IMG/VR virus record: IMGVR_UViG_3300038701_001692
Coordinates: 1-36,803 of that record
Length of the DNA stretch: 36,803 nt
Strand: one strand, 5' to 3'
Source: a virus
Both the position numbers and the translations under genes were made by a program. The notes under the pieces were generated by a model that was given only the letters and a program-made list of their open reading frames with translations, had not been told where the DNA came from and searched no databases. This document shows positions 30,813-36,803 of this stretch, piece after piece. The stretch's first letter is position 1. Each line of letters starts with the position of its first letter.

Positions 30813-31720
30813 GGCTAACGGATATGCAAAAGCGGATTTTGTCTGGGAGGAGAAAACAGTTTCTTGATCTATTTCCGGGAGCGATAGGTGCATGGTCTCT
30901 GCGGCAGCTTAGTTTCCCGGCCGTCGCCGTGGTACGTGTGCGGCGAAGTTCGGATAATGCCGAGCAGGATTTTTTCCCAAACCAGATAACGAACGGCGAA
31001 TTAACGGACTGGGTTGGGGCTGCAAACGACGGCAGCGTGTCGGTGTGGTACGACCAAAGTGGAAACGGGGCGCACCAACAACCGCCTTCACCCGCCGAGG
31101 AACCTTTCATAGTAGAATCAGGGGGGCTAATCACCAAAAACGGAAAACCAGCCGTAAAGTACAATTCCGGAAACGGGAGAACGACAGCAACCGTTCCGGG
31201 GCTTTCCGATGTAGCGAACCTATCCACCTTCGTTGTCGATAGCCCTTCGCTGGCAAGTGCGCCCGATACGATATCTAATATTATTTTCGGGTATGCTTTG
31301 GGCGGGGATTCAGAGCCAAACCAAGGATTTAATTTTGGGGTGACTACTGGTTTACTCGCGGGGGAAACTTACACCTTTACATTCGCTGGGCTCAACCTGC
31401 AGAGGCTTGGGTCCTCGAACTATTCGCATGCAGCCGGGGAGCAGCTCTTCCACGCCATATTCAATTTAGGGACGGGTTTGGAATCTTGGAAAAATGGAGT
31501 TCAGATAAGCTTCGATCTGTCATCCGGTAATCTTACTACTTCTAGCCCCGTTTCTCCAGAAAAAACGGGTTCGGCTCTTAACACGTTCCACCTGAACTCG
31601 AATAACGGCGTCGGGAATGGCCCGGAAAAGTTATACCAAGAAGTTATTATTTACCCCGCCGATAAAAAATCGGATCGGGTAGATATAGAGTCTAATCTAA
31701 CAACCTATTACGGGACATGA
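30809..31720 (+). CDS. Receptor-binding / lectin-like tail protein
   Basis: 303 aa. Contains GAWSLRQL, AVVRVRRSSDNAEQDFF, then VSVWYDQSGNGAHQQ, a motif set shared with arabinofuranosidase-B-like / concanavalin A-like beta-sandwich domains that occur widely in phage tail proteins. The remainder (GFNFGVTTGLLAG, LFHAIFNLGTGLESWKNGVQI) fits the sandwich. No hydrolase residues can be confirmed, so carbohydrate binding is the safer inference. Likely host-range determinant. ATGA overlap with the next gene. Confidence 0.75.
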   Translation: MRLTDMQKRILSGRRKQFLDLFPGAIGAWSLRQLSFPAVAVVRVRRSSDNAEQDFFPNQITNGELTDWVGAANDGSVSVWYDQSGNGAHQQPPSPAEEPFIVESGGLITKNGKPAVKYNSGNGRTTATVPGLSDVANLSTFVVDSPSLASAPDTISNIIFGYALGGDSEPNQGFNFGVTTGLLAGETYTFTFAGLNLQRLGSSNYSHAAGEQLFHAIFNLGTGLESWKNGVQISFDLSSGNLTTSSPVSPEKTGSALNTFHLNSNNGVGNGPEKLYQEVIIYPADKKSDRVDIESNLTTYYGT

Positions 31721-32169
31721 AATATTGGAAGAACGGAATAATAACTGAAAGGCCGGAGGTGCGGTACGTTATAAACCCCTCTCGCGAACAGATATTGTCG
31801 GCGGGGTGGGCACCTTACGTAGACAAGCGACCCGAATACGATCCCGTTACCGAAAAGGCCGTGGTAACAGGTGTGGTCAATGGCGTGGTGAAGTATGCGG
31901 TAGAGCCCCTTACTGAAGAGGAAATTAGACTGCGGGAAACGCCGCAAAAAATATCGCAGCTCCAAGGTAAATTGCACCTTTCGGCCATTGGGCTATTTGA
32001 TACCGTCGAGGGTATTGTGAGACAAGCCGAACAGCCAACAAAAATATACTGGCAGACGGCTGCCACCTGGCAACGGACCAGCCCGATTATTGCGGGCGTG
32101 GCCGGGCAGCTGGGCATGAGCGAACAGGAGATAGACGAGTTTTTTATCCAGGCAGCGAAAATAAAATAG
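31717..32169 (+). CDS. Putative tail-fibre assembly or accessory protein
   Basis: 150 aa. N-terminal part with YWKNGIITERPEVRYVI; a hydrophilic middle (PLTEEEIRLRETPQKISQL); C-terminal helices LSAIGLFDTVEGIVRQAE, KIYWQTAATWQRTSPIIAG, LGMSEQEIDEFF. The last block is widespread at the ends of fibre-associated phage proteins. Follows the receptor-binding gene by ATGA overlap, as fibre chaperones usually do. Confidence 0.6.
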   Translation: MKYWKNGIITERPEVRYVINPSREQILSAGWAPYVDKRPEYDPVTEKAVVTGVVNGVVKYAVEPLTEEEIRLRETPQKISQLQGKLHLSAIGLFDTVEGIVRQAEQPTKIYWQTAATWQRTSPIIAGVAGQLGMSEQEIDEFFIQAAKIK

Positions 32170-32171
32170 CG

Positions 32172-32381
32172 ATGAACCATTTAGATTCTTTTGATTACAT
32201 TTTGGGGCTGGCCGCCGTTGGCACGCTCGTTTCAATTATCGAAATGAATGAGGCATTACGGTTTTTGATTTTGCTTGCAACTTTTCTGGGTATTCTGGTA
32301 AAGACGTGGGAGCAAATTAAAAATTCAGGCCATTTTCTCAAAGATATAAAGTCGCTATGGGGCCGGATCAAAAGAAAATAA
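32172..32381 (+). CDS. Small two-span membrane protein, candidate holin
   Basis: 69 aa. Hydrophobic helices about residues 9-27 (YILGLAAVGTLVSIIEM) and 30-47 (LRFLILLATFLGILVKTW), a short turn between them, then a basic C-terminus (SLWGRIKRK). This layout suits a class II holin. It overlaps the 50-aa gene at 32357 by 25 nt in another frame. The lysis enzymes lie far away (20.3-21.2 kb), so membership of the lysis system is inferred only from the topology. Confidence 0.55.
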   Translation: MNHLDSFDYILGLAAVGTLVSIIEMNEALRFLILLATFLGILVKTWEQIKNSGHFLKDIKSLWGRIKRK

Positions 32382-32509
32382 AACGGTTGGGTCTTTGGGC
32401 GATTTTCCTTATTGCCGTTGGTGGCGTAGCGGCTTTTTTTGTACCGGCTGAAACGGCGGGTTTGTTCTTCGCGTTGCTCCGGGATATCATTACTAACCTG
32501 CTATTATAA
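32357..32509 (+). CDS. 50-aa membrane peptide
   Basis: Starts MGPDQKKIKRLGLWAIFLIA and continues VGGVAAFFVPAETAGLFFALLRDIITNLLL. A basic N-terminus, one clear membrane helix (13-30) and a second hydrophobic C-terminal segment. Its start is inside the previous gene and its stop TAA shares a base with the ATG of the metallophosphoesterase gene (TAATG), strongly suggesting coupled translation. Possible holin/antiholin partner of the 69-aa protein. Confidence 0.55.
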   Translation: MGPDQKKIKRLGLWAIFLIAVGGVAAFFVPAETAGLFFALLRDIITNLLL

Positions 32510-33381
32510 TGGGAAACACGGTAAAAAGGATTACAAAGAACACCCATGCGATCACGGCAAAAGGGCTAAATTTCAAAATGGCCTGCCTTAGCGACATTCA
32601 CTGGGATAACCCGAAATGTGACCGGGTAAAACTAAAAGCCCATTTGGAGTACTGCCGAAAAAAAGATTTACCGATATTCATTAACGGTGATTTCTTTTGC
32701 CTGATGCAGGGCCGGTACGACCCGAGGCGAAGCAAGAAAGACATTCGGCCCGAGCACAACAAAGCCGATTACCTGGACGCCGTTGTACTGGACGCCGTGG
32801 AATGGTGGAGCCCTTACGCGCATTTACTTACTGTTATCGGGTACGGGAATCACGAAACCGGAATTATTAAGAACTGCGAAACCGATCCCCTCCAGCGGTT
32901 TGTCGATTTGTTGAATTACAAAAACGGAAGCAAAGTACATACCGGCGGTTATGGCGGCTGGCTTGTCGTGAAATCGGAGGCTGGCAAAACGCTAAAGGCC
33001 ACCATCATTAAGTATTTCCACGGATCGGGCGGGGGCGGCGTTGTAACGAAGGGGGCAATCAATCAAACGCGAGCCCTTGAGATGTACGAAAACATGGACA
33101 TTTTTCTGATGGGACACATACATGAAAACTCTTCCCGAAACGACGTTCGGGAATCTTTTTGCTACAACCCCGGTAAGCGGGTGTATGAGATCCAACACAA
33201 AAACATTCATCATGCCTTGTTAGGCACCTACAAAGAGGAATACGCCGAAGGGGCGTTCGGCTGGCACGTGGAGCGCGGCGCGCCGATTAAGCCCACCGGA
33301 GGCCGTATTTTAGAAATAAACGTTACCAGGGAAAAAAATAGCCTGTACACAACCTGCGATTCCTATAAAATTATCGCATAA
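32509..33381 (+). CDS. Calcineurin-like metallophosphoesterase
   Basis: 290 aa. All core metal motifs are present: SDIHWD (Asp29, His31), NGDFF, GNHE (113-116), a His in YFHGSGGGG, and GHIHE (His203, His205). Family members hydrolyse phosphomono- or diesters of nucleotides or DNA. No SbcC-type partner is encoded. Located at the end of the fibre/holin block and translationally coupled to it, so a late role (DNA end processing, or counter-defence by cleaving a signal nucleotide) is possible but unproven. The strong terminator at 33383 follows. Confidence 0.85.
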   Translation: MGNTVKRITKNTHAITAKGLNFKMACLSDIHWDNPKCDRVKLKAHLEYCRKKDLPIFINGDFFCLMQGRYDPRRSKKDIRPEHNKADYLDAVVLDAVEWWSPYAHLLTVIGYGNHETGIIKNCETDPLQRFVDLLNYKNGSKVHTGGYGGWLVVKSEAGKTLKATIIKYFHGSGGGGVVTKGAINQTRALEMYENMDIFLMGHIHENSSRNDVRESFCYNPGKRVYEIQHKNIHHALLGTYKEEYAEGAFGWHVERGAPIKPTGGRILEINVTREKNSLYTTCDSYKIIA

Positions 33382-33382
33382 A

Positions 33383-33416
33383 AAAAGCGGCCCCAATAGC
33401 AAAGGCCGCTTTTAAA
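33383..33416 (+). terminator. Intrinsic terminator after metallophosphoesterase
   Basis: AAAAGCGGCC (33383-33392) and GGCCGCTTTT (33404-33413) form a perfect 10-bp stem with an 11-nt loop. Marks the end of the late transcript. Confidence 0.88.
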
Positions 33417-33506
33417 TCCCCCAATCCAAACTCAAAAACTATGGAATACTAATGTAACGCTTTGGGCGTAACTTTGTGCGGCGTTGTGCATATTTTTTTA
33501 AAATAA

Positions 33507-33538
33507 TTTGCTAAAAAGTAAAATATTTTTTAATATTG
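33507..33538 (+). promoter_or_regulatory. Promoter P3, Bacteroidota type
   Basis: TTTG 33507-33510, 20-bp spacer, TAATATTG 33531-33538. Same -7 box and spacing as P1. The predicted start near 33545 gives a short leader to the ATG at 33560. Drives the XRE-like regulator and following early genes. Confidence 0.78.
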
Positions 33539-33559
33539 CCTAAACAAAGAAGCAAAAAA

Positions 33560-33961
33560 ATGGACCTTCAAAAAATTTTAAACCAATCGGGCCTCCGATC
33601 CGAGCACGTTGCGCGGCAACTGTACCCGGAGAACAAGCACCCGTACAACGCATTTTTGCGTGTGCTTAATGGCAAGAGCCAGTTAAACGCCACGCAAATA
33701 CTGACCCTGTGCGATCTTACCGGACTGACCCCAAACGAGCTACTAAACGCCGGTGCGCGCTGGGCCGGATCGCTTAAAAACGGAACGCTAACCCTCCGCC
33801 TGGGCGAACACGTCGTGGAATATACAAGCGCGCTAAATGTTTACGAACTTCGCCGGGTAACGGCGGGCCTTACTCAATTTGTCGGAACCTTTACGGTTCC
33901 CGCCGGTATTACCGTGAAAAACTTCTTGGAACTTATCAACAATCAAATAAACAATAGCTAA
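33560..33961 (+). CDS. XRE-like helix-turn-helix regulator
   Basis: 133 aa from ATG 33560 (MDLQKILNQSGLRSEHVARQ). An upstream TTG at 33536 lies inside the -7 box and is rejected. HTH about residues 8-60: LRSEHVARQLYPENKHPYNAFLRVLNG in pieces, then LNATQILTLCDLTGLTPNELL. The C-terminal part (LTLRLGEHVVEYTSALNVY) is beta-rich. As first gene of the early operon it may repress or activate P3 and other promoters; no integrase is present, so lysogeny control is not implied. Confidence 0.75.
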   Translation: MDLQKILNQSGLRSEHVARQLYPENKHPYNAFLRVLNGKSQLNATQILTLCDLTGLTPNELLNAGARWAGSLKNGTLTLRLGEHVVEYTSALNVYELRRVTAGLTQFVGTFTVPAGITVKNFLELINNQINNS

Positions 33962-33963
33962 AA

Positions 33964-34404
33964 ATGGTAAAATTAGAGCTTACCCTCGATCCGAAAGACG
34001 CGCGGCAAATGCGCGCACTGTCTACTTTTGCAAGCATGCTGGGCACCGAACCGGGCCTTGCATCTAAGCCTGCAGAACTGGCGGACGCCGAAAAGCAGCA
34101 AAAGGCGGAACCGGCGGAACCGGCGGAACCGGCGGAACCTGCGGAACCGGCAAAGCCAAAAAAGCGGGCCGCCGCAAAGCCAAAAGAAAAAACCGAGGCC
34201 GAAGCGAAAGAACCGGCAGAACAACCCGCCGAAAGCGGTTCAAAAATTACCCTCGACGACATTCGCCGGGTAGTAGCTGAAAAGAAAGAAAAGCACTTTC
34301 AAGTTATGAAATTCAAATTAAAACAGGATTTCGGCGTTACGAAAACGCCCGATTTGAAAGAAGAGCAGTATGAGGCATTTTACAACTTCGTAAACGGTTT
34401 GTGA
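33964..34404 (+). CDS. AEP-repeat protein with conserved C-terminal helical domain
   Basis: 146 aa. N-terminal LELTLDPKDARQMRALSTFASML, then a low-complexity linker with five (P)AEPAEP units and Lys/Ala-rich stretches (AKPKKRAAAKPKEK), then a C-terminal helical domain ITLDDIRRVVAEKKEKHF and GVTKTPDLKEEQYEAFYNFV. That last 'LedvR...ek.......l....g...l..l..e.y..f' layout recurs in phage replication or recombination accessory proteins. Function not known. Sits between the regulator and the DUF2800 gene. Confidence 0.6.
   Translation: MVKLELTLDPKDARQMRALSTFASMLGTEPGLASKPAELADAEKQQKAEPAEPAEPAEPAEPAKPKKRAAAKPKEKTEAEAKEPAEQPAESGSKITLDDIRRVVAEKKEKHFQVMKFKLKQDFGVTKTPDLKEEQYEAFYNFVNGL
34104..34151 (+). 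repeat. 9-bp tandem repeats encoding AEP units
   Basis: Unit (G)CGGAACC(G/T), repeated at least five times. DNA-level identity suggests slippage expansion, as in the EEAKP gene. Confidence 0.75.
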
Positions 34405-34405
34405 A

Positions 34406-35602
34406 ATGGGCGAAGTAAAAAACCATAAGGACAGGGCGCACGCGGTACTGTCCGCCTCTTCCGCGCACCGCTGGATGGCCTGTACCCCCAGCGCGCGTCT
34501 GGAGGACAAAATGCCAAGCGAGGGAAGTAGCGAATTTGCCGCCGAGGGCACACTGGCGCACGAGCTGGCCGAGGCTGAACTACTCCATTTGCTCGATAAG
34601 ATTTCGCTGGGCGAATACGTTGCACGAAAAACCCGAATACTCAATGCGGTGTATTACTCCGTCGAAATGATCGACGAAGTCGAAAAGTACACGGCGTTTG
34701 TCCAAGACGCGTGGAAGGATGCAAGGGCGCGCGATCAATTTGCCGAAATACTGATTGAAGATCGCATCGATCTTTCCGCCTGGGTGCCGGAAGGCTTCGG
34801 GACAAATGATGTGGTAATAATTTCCGGGGATCTTATTTCGGTGATTGATTTGAAGTACGGGAAAGGCGTTCGCGTTAAAGCGGACGACAATCCGCAGCTA
34901 ATGTTATACGCCCTGGGCGCGCTCGAAAAGCATGGCCTTAATTATGACATCCGGCAGGTATCACTAACCATACACCAACCCCGGCTAAATAGCGTTTCGG
35001 AATACAGCCTTTACGCGGAAGAGTTGCAGGACTGGGCCGAAAAGGAAGTAAAGCCGAAAGCGGCGCAAGCCTTTGAGGGGTTGGGCGAATACATACCCGG
35101 CGATCATTGCCAGTTTTGCAAAGCCGCCCCGCGTTGCCGCGCCTTGGCCCGTGAAAATTTGGCTTTGGCAAAGCATGATTTTGCCGATCCGGGCGAACTG
35201 ACGGACGGCGAACTTGTCGATATTTACCACAAGTTGGATTTGCTTACCAAATGGGCTGGTAAAGTAAGTAAGTACCTCCTCGATGAAGCCTTAGCAGGCA
35301 AACCGTTCGAAGGCCTCAAGTTAGTAGAAGGGCGAAGCGTTCGGCAAATTAAAGACGAGGCCGCCGTGGTAAAGGGTTTGGAGCACGCCGGGTTTACGCC
35401 GGACAAGTTTTTAAACACGAAACTAAAAGGCATTACTGATCTTACCAAGTTGCTTGGAAAGCAGGGTTTTGAAAACGTTGTGGGCCCTTACATCATTAAA
35501 CCCGCCGGGAAACCTACACTTACCACGTCGGACGATCCGCGCCCGGCTATTAATTCAACTGAACAACACGCAAAAGATTTCGAAGATGAAAACGAGGCCT
35601 AA
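34406..35602 (+). CDS. DUF2800 protein, PD-(D/E)xK Cas4-like nuclease
   Basis: 398 aa. N-terminal LSASSAHRWMACTPSARLED, EGTLAHELAEAEL, then IEDRIDLSAWVPEGFGTNDVVII, VIDLKYGKGVRVKA with Asp148 and Lys150 as the D-x-K pair, NPQLMLYALGAL, and IHQPRL. A Cys cluster DHCQFCKAAPRC (235-244) suggests an iron-sulphur or zinc site of Cas4/AddB type. Such proteins usually adjoin an Enc34-type ssDNA-binding protein, as here. Probably an exonuclease for replication-linked recombination. Overlaps the next gene by 17 nt. Confidence 0.88.
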   Translation: MGEVKNHKDRAHAVLSASSAHRWMACTPSARLEDKMPSEGSSEFAAEGTLAHELAEAELLHLLDKISLGEYVARKTRILNAVYYSVEMIDEVEKYTAFVQDAWKDARARDQFAEILIEDRIDLSAWVPEGFGTNDVVIISGDLISVIDLKYGKGVRVKADDNPQLMLYALGALEKHGLNYDIRQVSLTIHQPRLNSVSEYSLYAEELQDWAEKEVKPKAAQAFEGLGEYIPGDHCQFCKAAPRCRALARENLALAKHDFADPGELTDGELVDIYHKLDLLTKWAGKVSKYLLDEALAGKPFEGLKLVEGRSVRQIKDEAAVVKGLEHAGFTPDKFLNTKLKGITDLTKLLGKQGFENVVGPYIIKPAGKPTLTTSDDPRPAINSTEQHAKDFEDENEA

Positions 35603-35822
35603 CACAAAGCAACGCACAGAAATAAGAATTGCGCAGATGGCAACAAAGAACCTCCGTGACGAACTTTTAAAGCGCAGAAAGTTTCACCCGCTTGCCGTTG
35701 GTAAAATACAAAGCCGGGAAGAAATTGCAGCGCGCCGGAATCCGTACGGTTCGAAGGCGTACCGGATAATCTTCCCGGCCAGGCCGATGTCCCGAGCTGA
35801 AATAAAAAACGCTTTAAAATAA
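35586..35822 (+). CDS. Small basic hypothetical protein
   Basis: 78 aa from ATG 35586; the longer in-frame extension to 35454 reads through DUF2800 and looks like shadow sequence. Rich in Arg/Lys (MKTRPNTKQRTEIRIAQMAT, RDELLKRRKFHP, REEIAARRNPYGSKAYRI). The C-terminus (SRAEIKNALK) is helical. Possible nucleic-acid binder; no family recognised. Followed by promoter P4. Confidence 0.55.
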   Translation: MKTRPNTKQRTEIRIAQMATKNLRDELLKRRKFHPLAVGKIQSREEIAARRNPYGSKAYRIIFPARPMSRAEIKNALK

Positions 35823-35854
35823 TTTGCTATTTTGCTAAACTTTATTTAATTTTA
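35823..35854 (+). promoter_or_regulatory. Promoter P4, Bacteroidota type
   Basis: TTTG 35823-35826, 20-bp spacer, TAATTTTA 35847-35854 (one mismatch to TAnnTTTG). About 30 bp before the ATG of the ssDNA-binding gene at 35885. Confidence 0.7.
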
Positions 35855-35884
35855 AATCAAATTCTAAATTCTAAACTCTTAATT

Positions 35885-36406
35885 ATGAATGACACTAAAG
35901 TTGTAACCGGATTATGCAGACTTTCTTACCTGAAAGTGTGGGAGCCTGAAACAGACGAAAACGGGCAGAAATTTTACAAGGCCTGCGTTTTGATCCCAAA
36001 GGGCGACAAGGCGACACTGAAAAAGATTGAACGCGCGGTGGAGGCTGCTATTACGGCGAAGTGGGGAGCCAAAAGGCCGAAGGGTTTGCGGCTGCCTTTG
36101 CGGGACGGCGACGAAGAAAAAGACGGCGCGGAGTTTGAAAACATGATGTTTTTTAACTGCAAGACAAAGCGGCAGCCCGGCCTTTTGAATGCAAAGCGCG
36201 AGGAGATTTTGGACGAGGCCGAGGTTTACTCCGGGGCCTGGGGCAAGGTGAGCGTGAACCTTTATACCTATGATCGCCCAGACGGAAAAGGCGTGGCCGT
36301 TGCGCTTAACGCCATCCAAAAATTAAAAGACGACGAAAATCTAAGCGGCGGCGGTTGGAGTGCGGACGACTTCGAAGAGGAAGAGGAGTACGAGGACGAC
36401 ATTTAA
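35885..36406 (+). CDS. Enc34-type ssDNA-binding protein (DUF2815)
   Basis: 173 aa. Family layout: GLCRLSYLKVWEPETDENG, KFYKACVLIPKGDK, LRDGDEEKDGAEFENMMFFN in pieces, AKREEILDEAEVYSGAWGKVSVNLYTYD in pieces, and KGVAVALNAIQKL. It ends in an acidic tail (ADDFEEEEEYEDDI) like those by which bacterial SSBs recruit partner proteins. Coats ssDNA at the fork. Own promoter P4 and own terminator allow higher expression than the polymerase that follows. Confidence 0.9.
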   Translation: MNDTKVVTGLCRLSYLKVWEPETDENGQKFYKACVLIPKGDKATLKKIERAVEAAITAKWGAKRPKGLRLPLRDGDEEKDGAEFENMMFFNCKTKRQPGLLNAKREEILDEAEVYSGAWGKVSVNLYTYDRPDGKGVAVALNAIQKLKDDENLSGGGWSADDFEEEEEYEDDI

Positions 36407-36428
36407 AATCAAACCTACCACAAACCGG

Positions 36429-36455
36429 GGCGCCCTTTGCGGGGCGCCTTTTTTT
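36429..36455 (+). terminator. Intrinsic terminator between ssb and polymerase
   Basis: GGCGCCC-TTTGCG-GGGCGCC, perfect 7-bp stem, followed by T7. Only 12 bases or fewer separate its T tract from the polymerase ATG, so polymerase expression depends on readthrough. Confidence 0.88.
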
Positions 36456-36459
36456 CGCT

Positions 36460-36803
36460 ATGGAGTTGTTCATCGATCTGGAAACCTATTGCAGCGTCGA
36501 TCTGACAAAAACGGGCGTGTACCCGTATTTTGAAAGCGCGGATTTTGAAATATTGCTAGTCGGCTATGCCGTGGACGACGGCCCGGTAATTGTCTTTGAA
36601 TGGGGTGATTTACCAGCCCGGCAAAAGTTCGAAAAGCTATTGCCGCAAGCGGAACTAATTGCGCATAACGCCGCGTTCGAACGATTGGCATTTCGGGCGA
36701 AAGGCTACGATTTACCGGCGTGGACCTGCACAATGGTACGCGCTACGTACTGCGGTCTTCCGGCAAGCCTGGCACAAGCCGGGGAGGCGTTGGGGCTACC
36801 CGT
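36460..36803 (+). CDS. Family A DNA polymerase, N-terminal part (continues at 128)
   Basis: Start ATG 36460. Begins MELFIDLETYCSVDLTKTGV: the DxE of exonuclease motif I is at residues 6-8, and AHNAAFERLAF near 68-78 is the motif II region of a DEDD 3'-5' exonuclease. The frame runs off the window end at codon 114 and resumes in the overlap at its start. Full protein is about 640 aa, shorter than E. coli Pol I because it lacks the 5' nuclease domain. Confidence 0.95.
   Translation, partial: MELFIDLETYCSVDLTKTGVYPYFESADFEILLVGYAVDDGPVIVFEWGDLPARQKFEKLLPQAELIAHNAAFERLAFRAKGYDLPAWTCTMVRATYCGLPASLAQAGEALGLP
36678..36803. repeat. Direct terminal overlap, right copy
   Basis: Exact copy of 2-127. 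See the left copy. The genome unit is therefore 36,676 bp. Confidence 0.9.

Noticed and set aside
33560-33961. XRE-like protein as a lysogeny repressor
   Set aside because: No integrase, excisionase or divergent cro/repressor layout is visible; the gene heads a rightward early operon.
1-36803. tRNA or rRNA genes
   Set aside because: I saw no cloverleaf-like segment with T-arm consensus; all larger gaps are explained by modules, promoters and terminators. A tRNAscan run would settle this.

Overview
This window is a complete or near-complete tailed-phage genome, almost certainly infecting a Gram-negative member of the Bacteroidota. Bases 2-127 are repeated exactly at 36678-36803, so the molecule closes into a circle of about 36,676 bp, and the family A DNA polymerase gene runs across the join. 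The host assignment rests on four promoters with Bacteroidota architecture (TTTG, a spacer of exactly 20 bp, then a TAnnTTTG-like box), A-rich rather than Shine-Dalgarno-type leaders, and several proteins that resemble Bacteroidota phage families. A candidate unimolecular spanin (outer-membrane lipoprotein plus inner-membrane anchor) supports a Gram-negative envelope. The tape measure protein (794 aa) implies a long tail, probably of siphovirus type. I see no integrase, transposase, tRNA, CRISPR array or RNA polymerase.

Layout. Early and replication genes run from about 33.5 kb through the join to 9.1 kb: an XRE-like regulator, an Ala/Glu/Pro-rich protein, a DUF2800 nuclease-like protein, an Enc34-type ssDNA-binding protein, family A DNA polymerase, a pentapeptide-repeat protein, a sliding-clamp-like protein, a primase-helicase of VapE type, a small C5-cytosine methyltransferase, a VRR-NUC nuclease and an SNF2-type helicase. 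A short operon of small proteins (7.9-9.1 kb) follows. The second block (9.47-13.07 kb) holds a ParB-like/Mom-like DNA modification pair, both terminase subunits and a putative tail chaperone. The third block (13.46-21.16 kb) encodes tail proteins, the tape measure and a lysis pair (DUF5675 protein plus u-spanin candidate). A two-gene minus-strand island (21.16-21.46 kb: ribbon-helix-helix protein plus small membrane protein) is the only leftward coding. Head genes come next (protease-scaffold fusion, major capsid, 199-aa structural protein, portal, connector), then fibre and receptor-binding genes (27-32.2 kb), small membrane proteins that could be holins, and a metallophosphoesterase.

The most unusual structure is a duplicated intergenic module of about 300 bp at 9136-9435 and 13086-13386. 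Each copy starts with the same terminator hairpin and then carries six 9-bp boxes (TTTGTTGCC and variants) in the same order and orientation, a TACTATTG -7-like box overlapped by an inverted repeat, a stem, and a 31-bp identical block. The two copies precede the packaging/modification operon and the tail/lysis/head operon. The best reading is a twin late-promoter/leader module that co-regulates the two operons; an origin, partition or packaging role is not excluded. Other points of interest are a small terminase whose helix-turn-helix continues upstream of its only ATG, a probable nested scaffold gene inside the head-protease gene, the DUF5675/u-spanin lysis pair, and the head-after-tail gene order.
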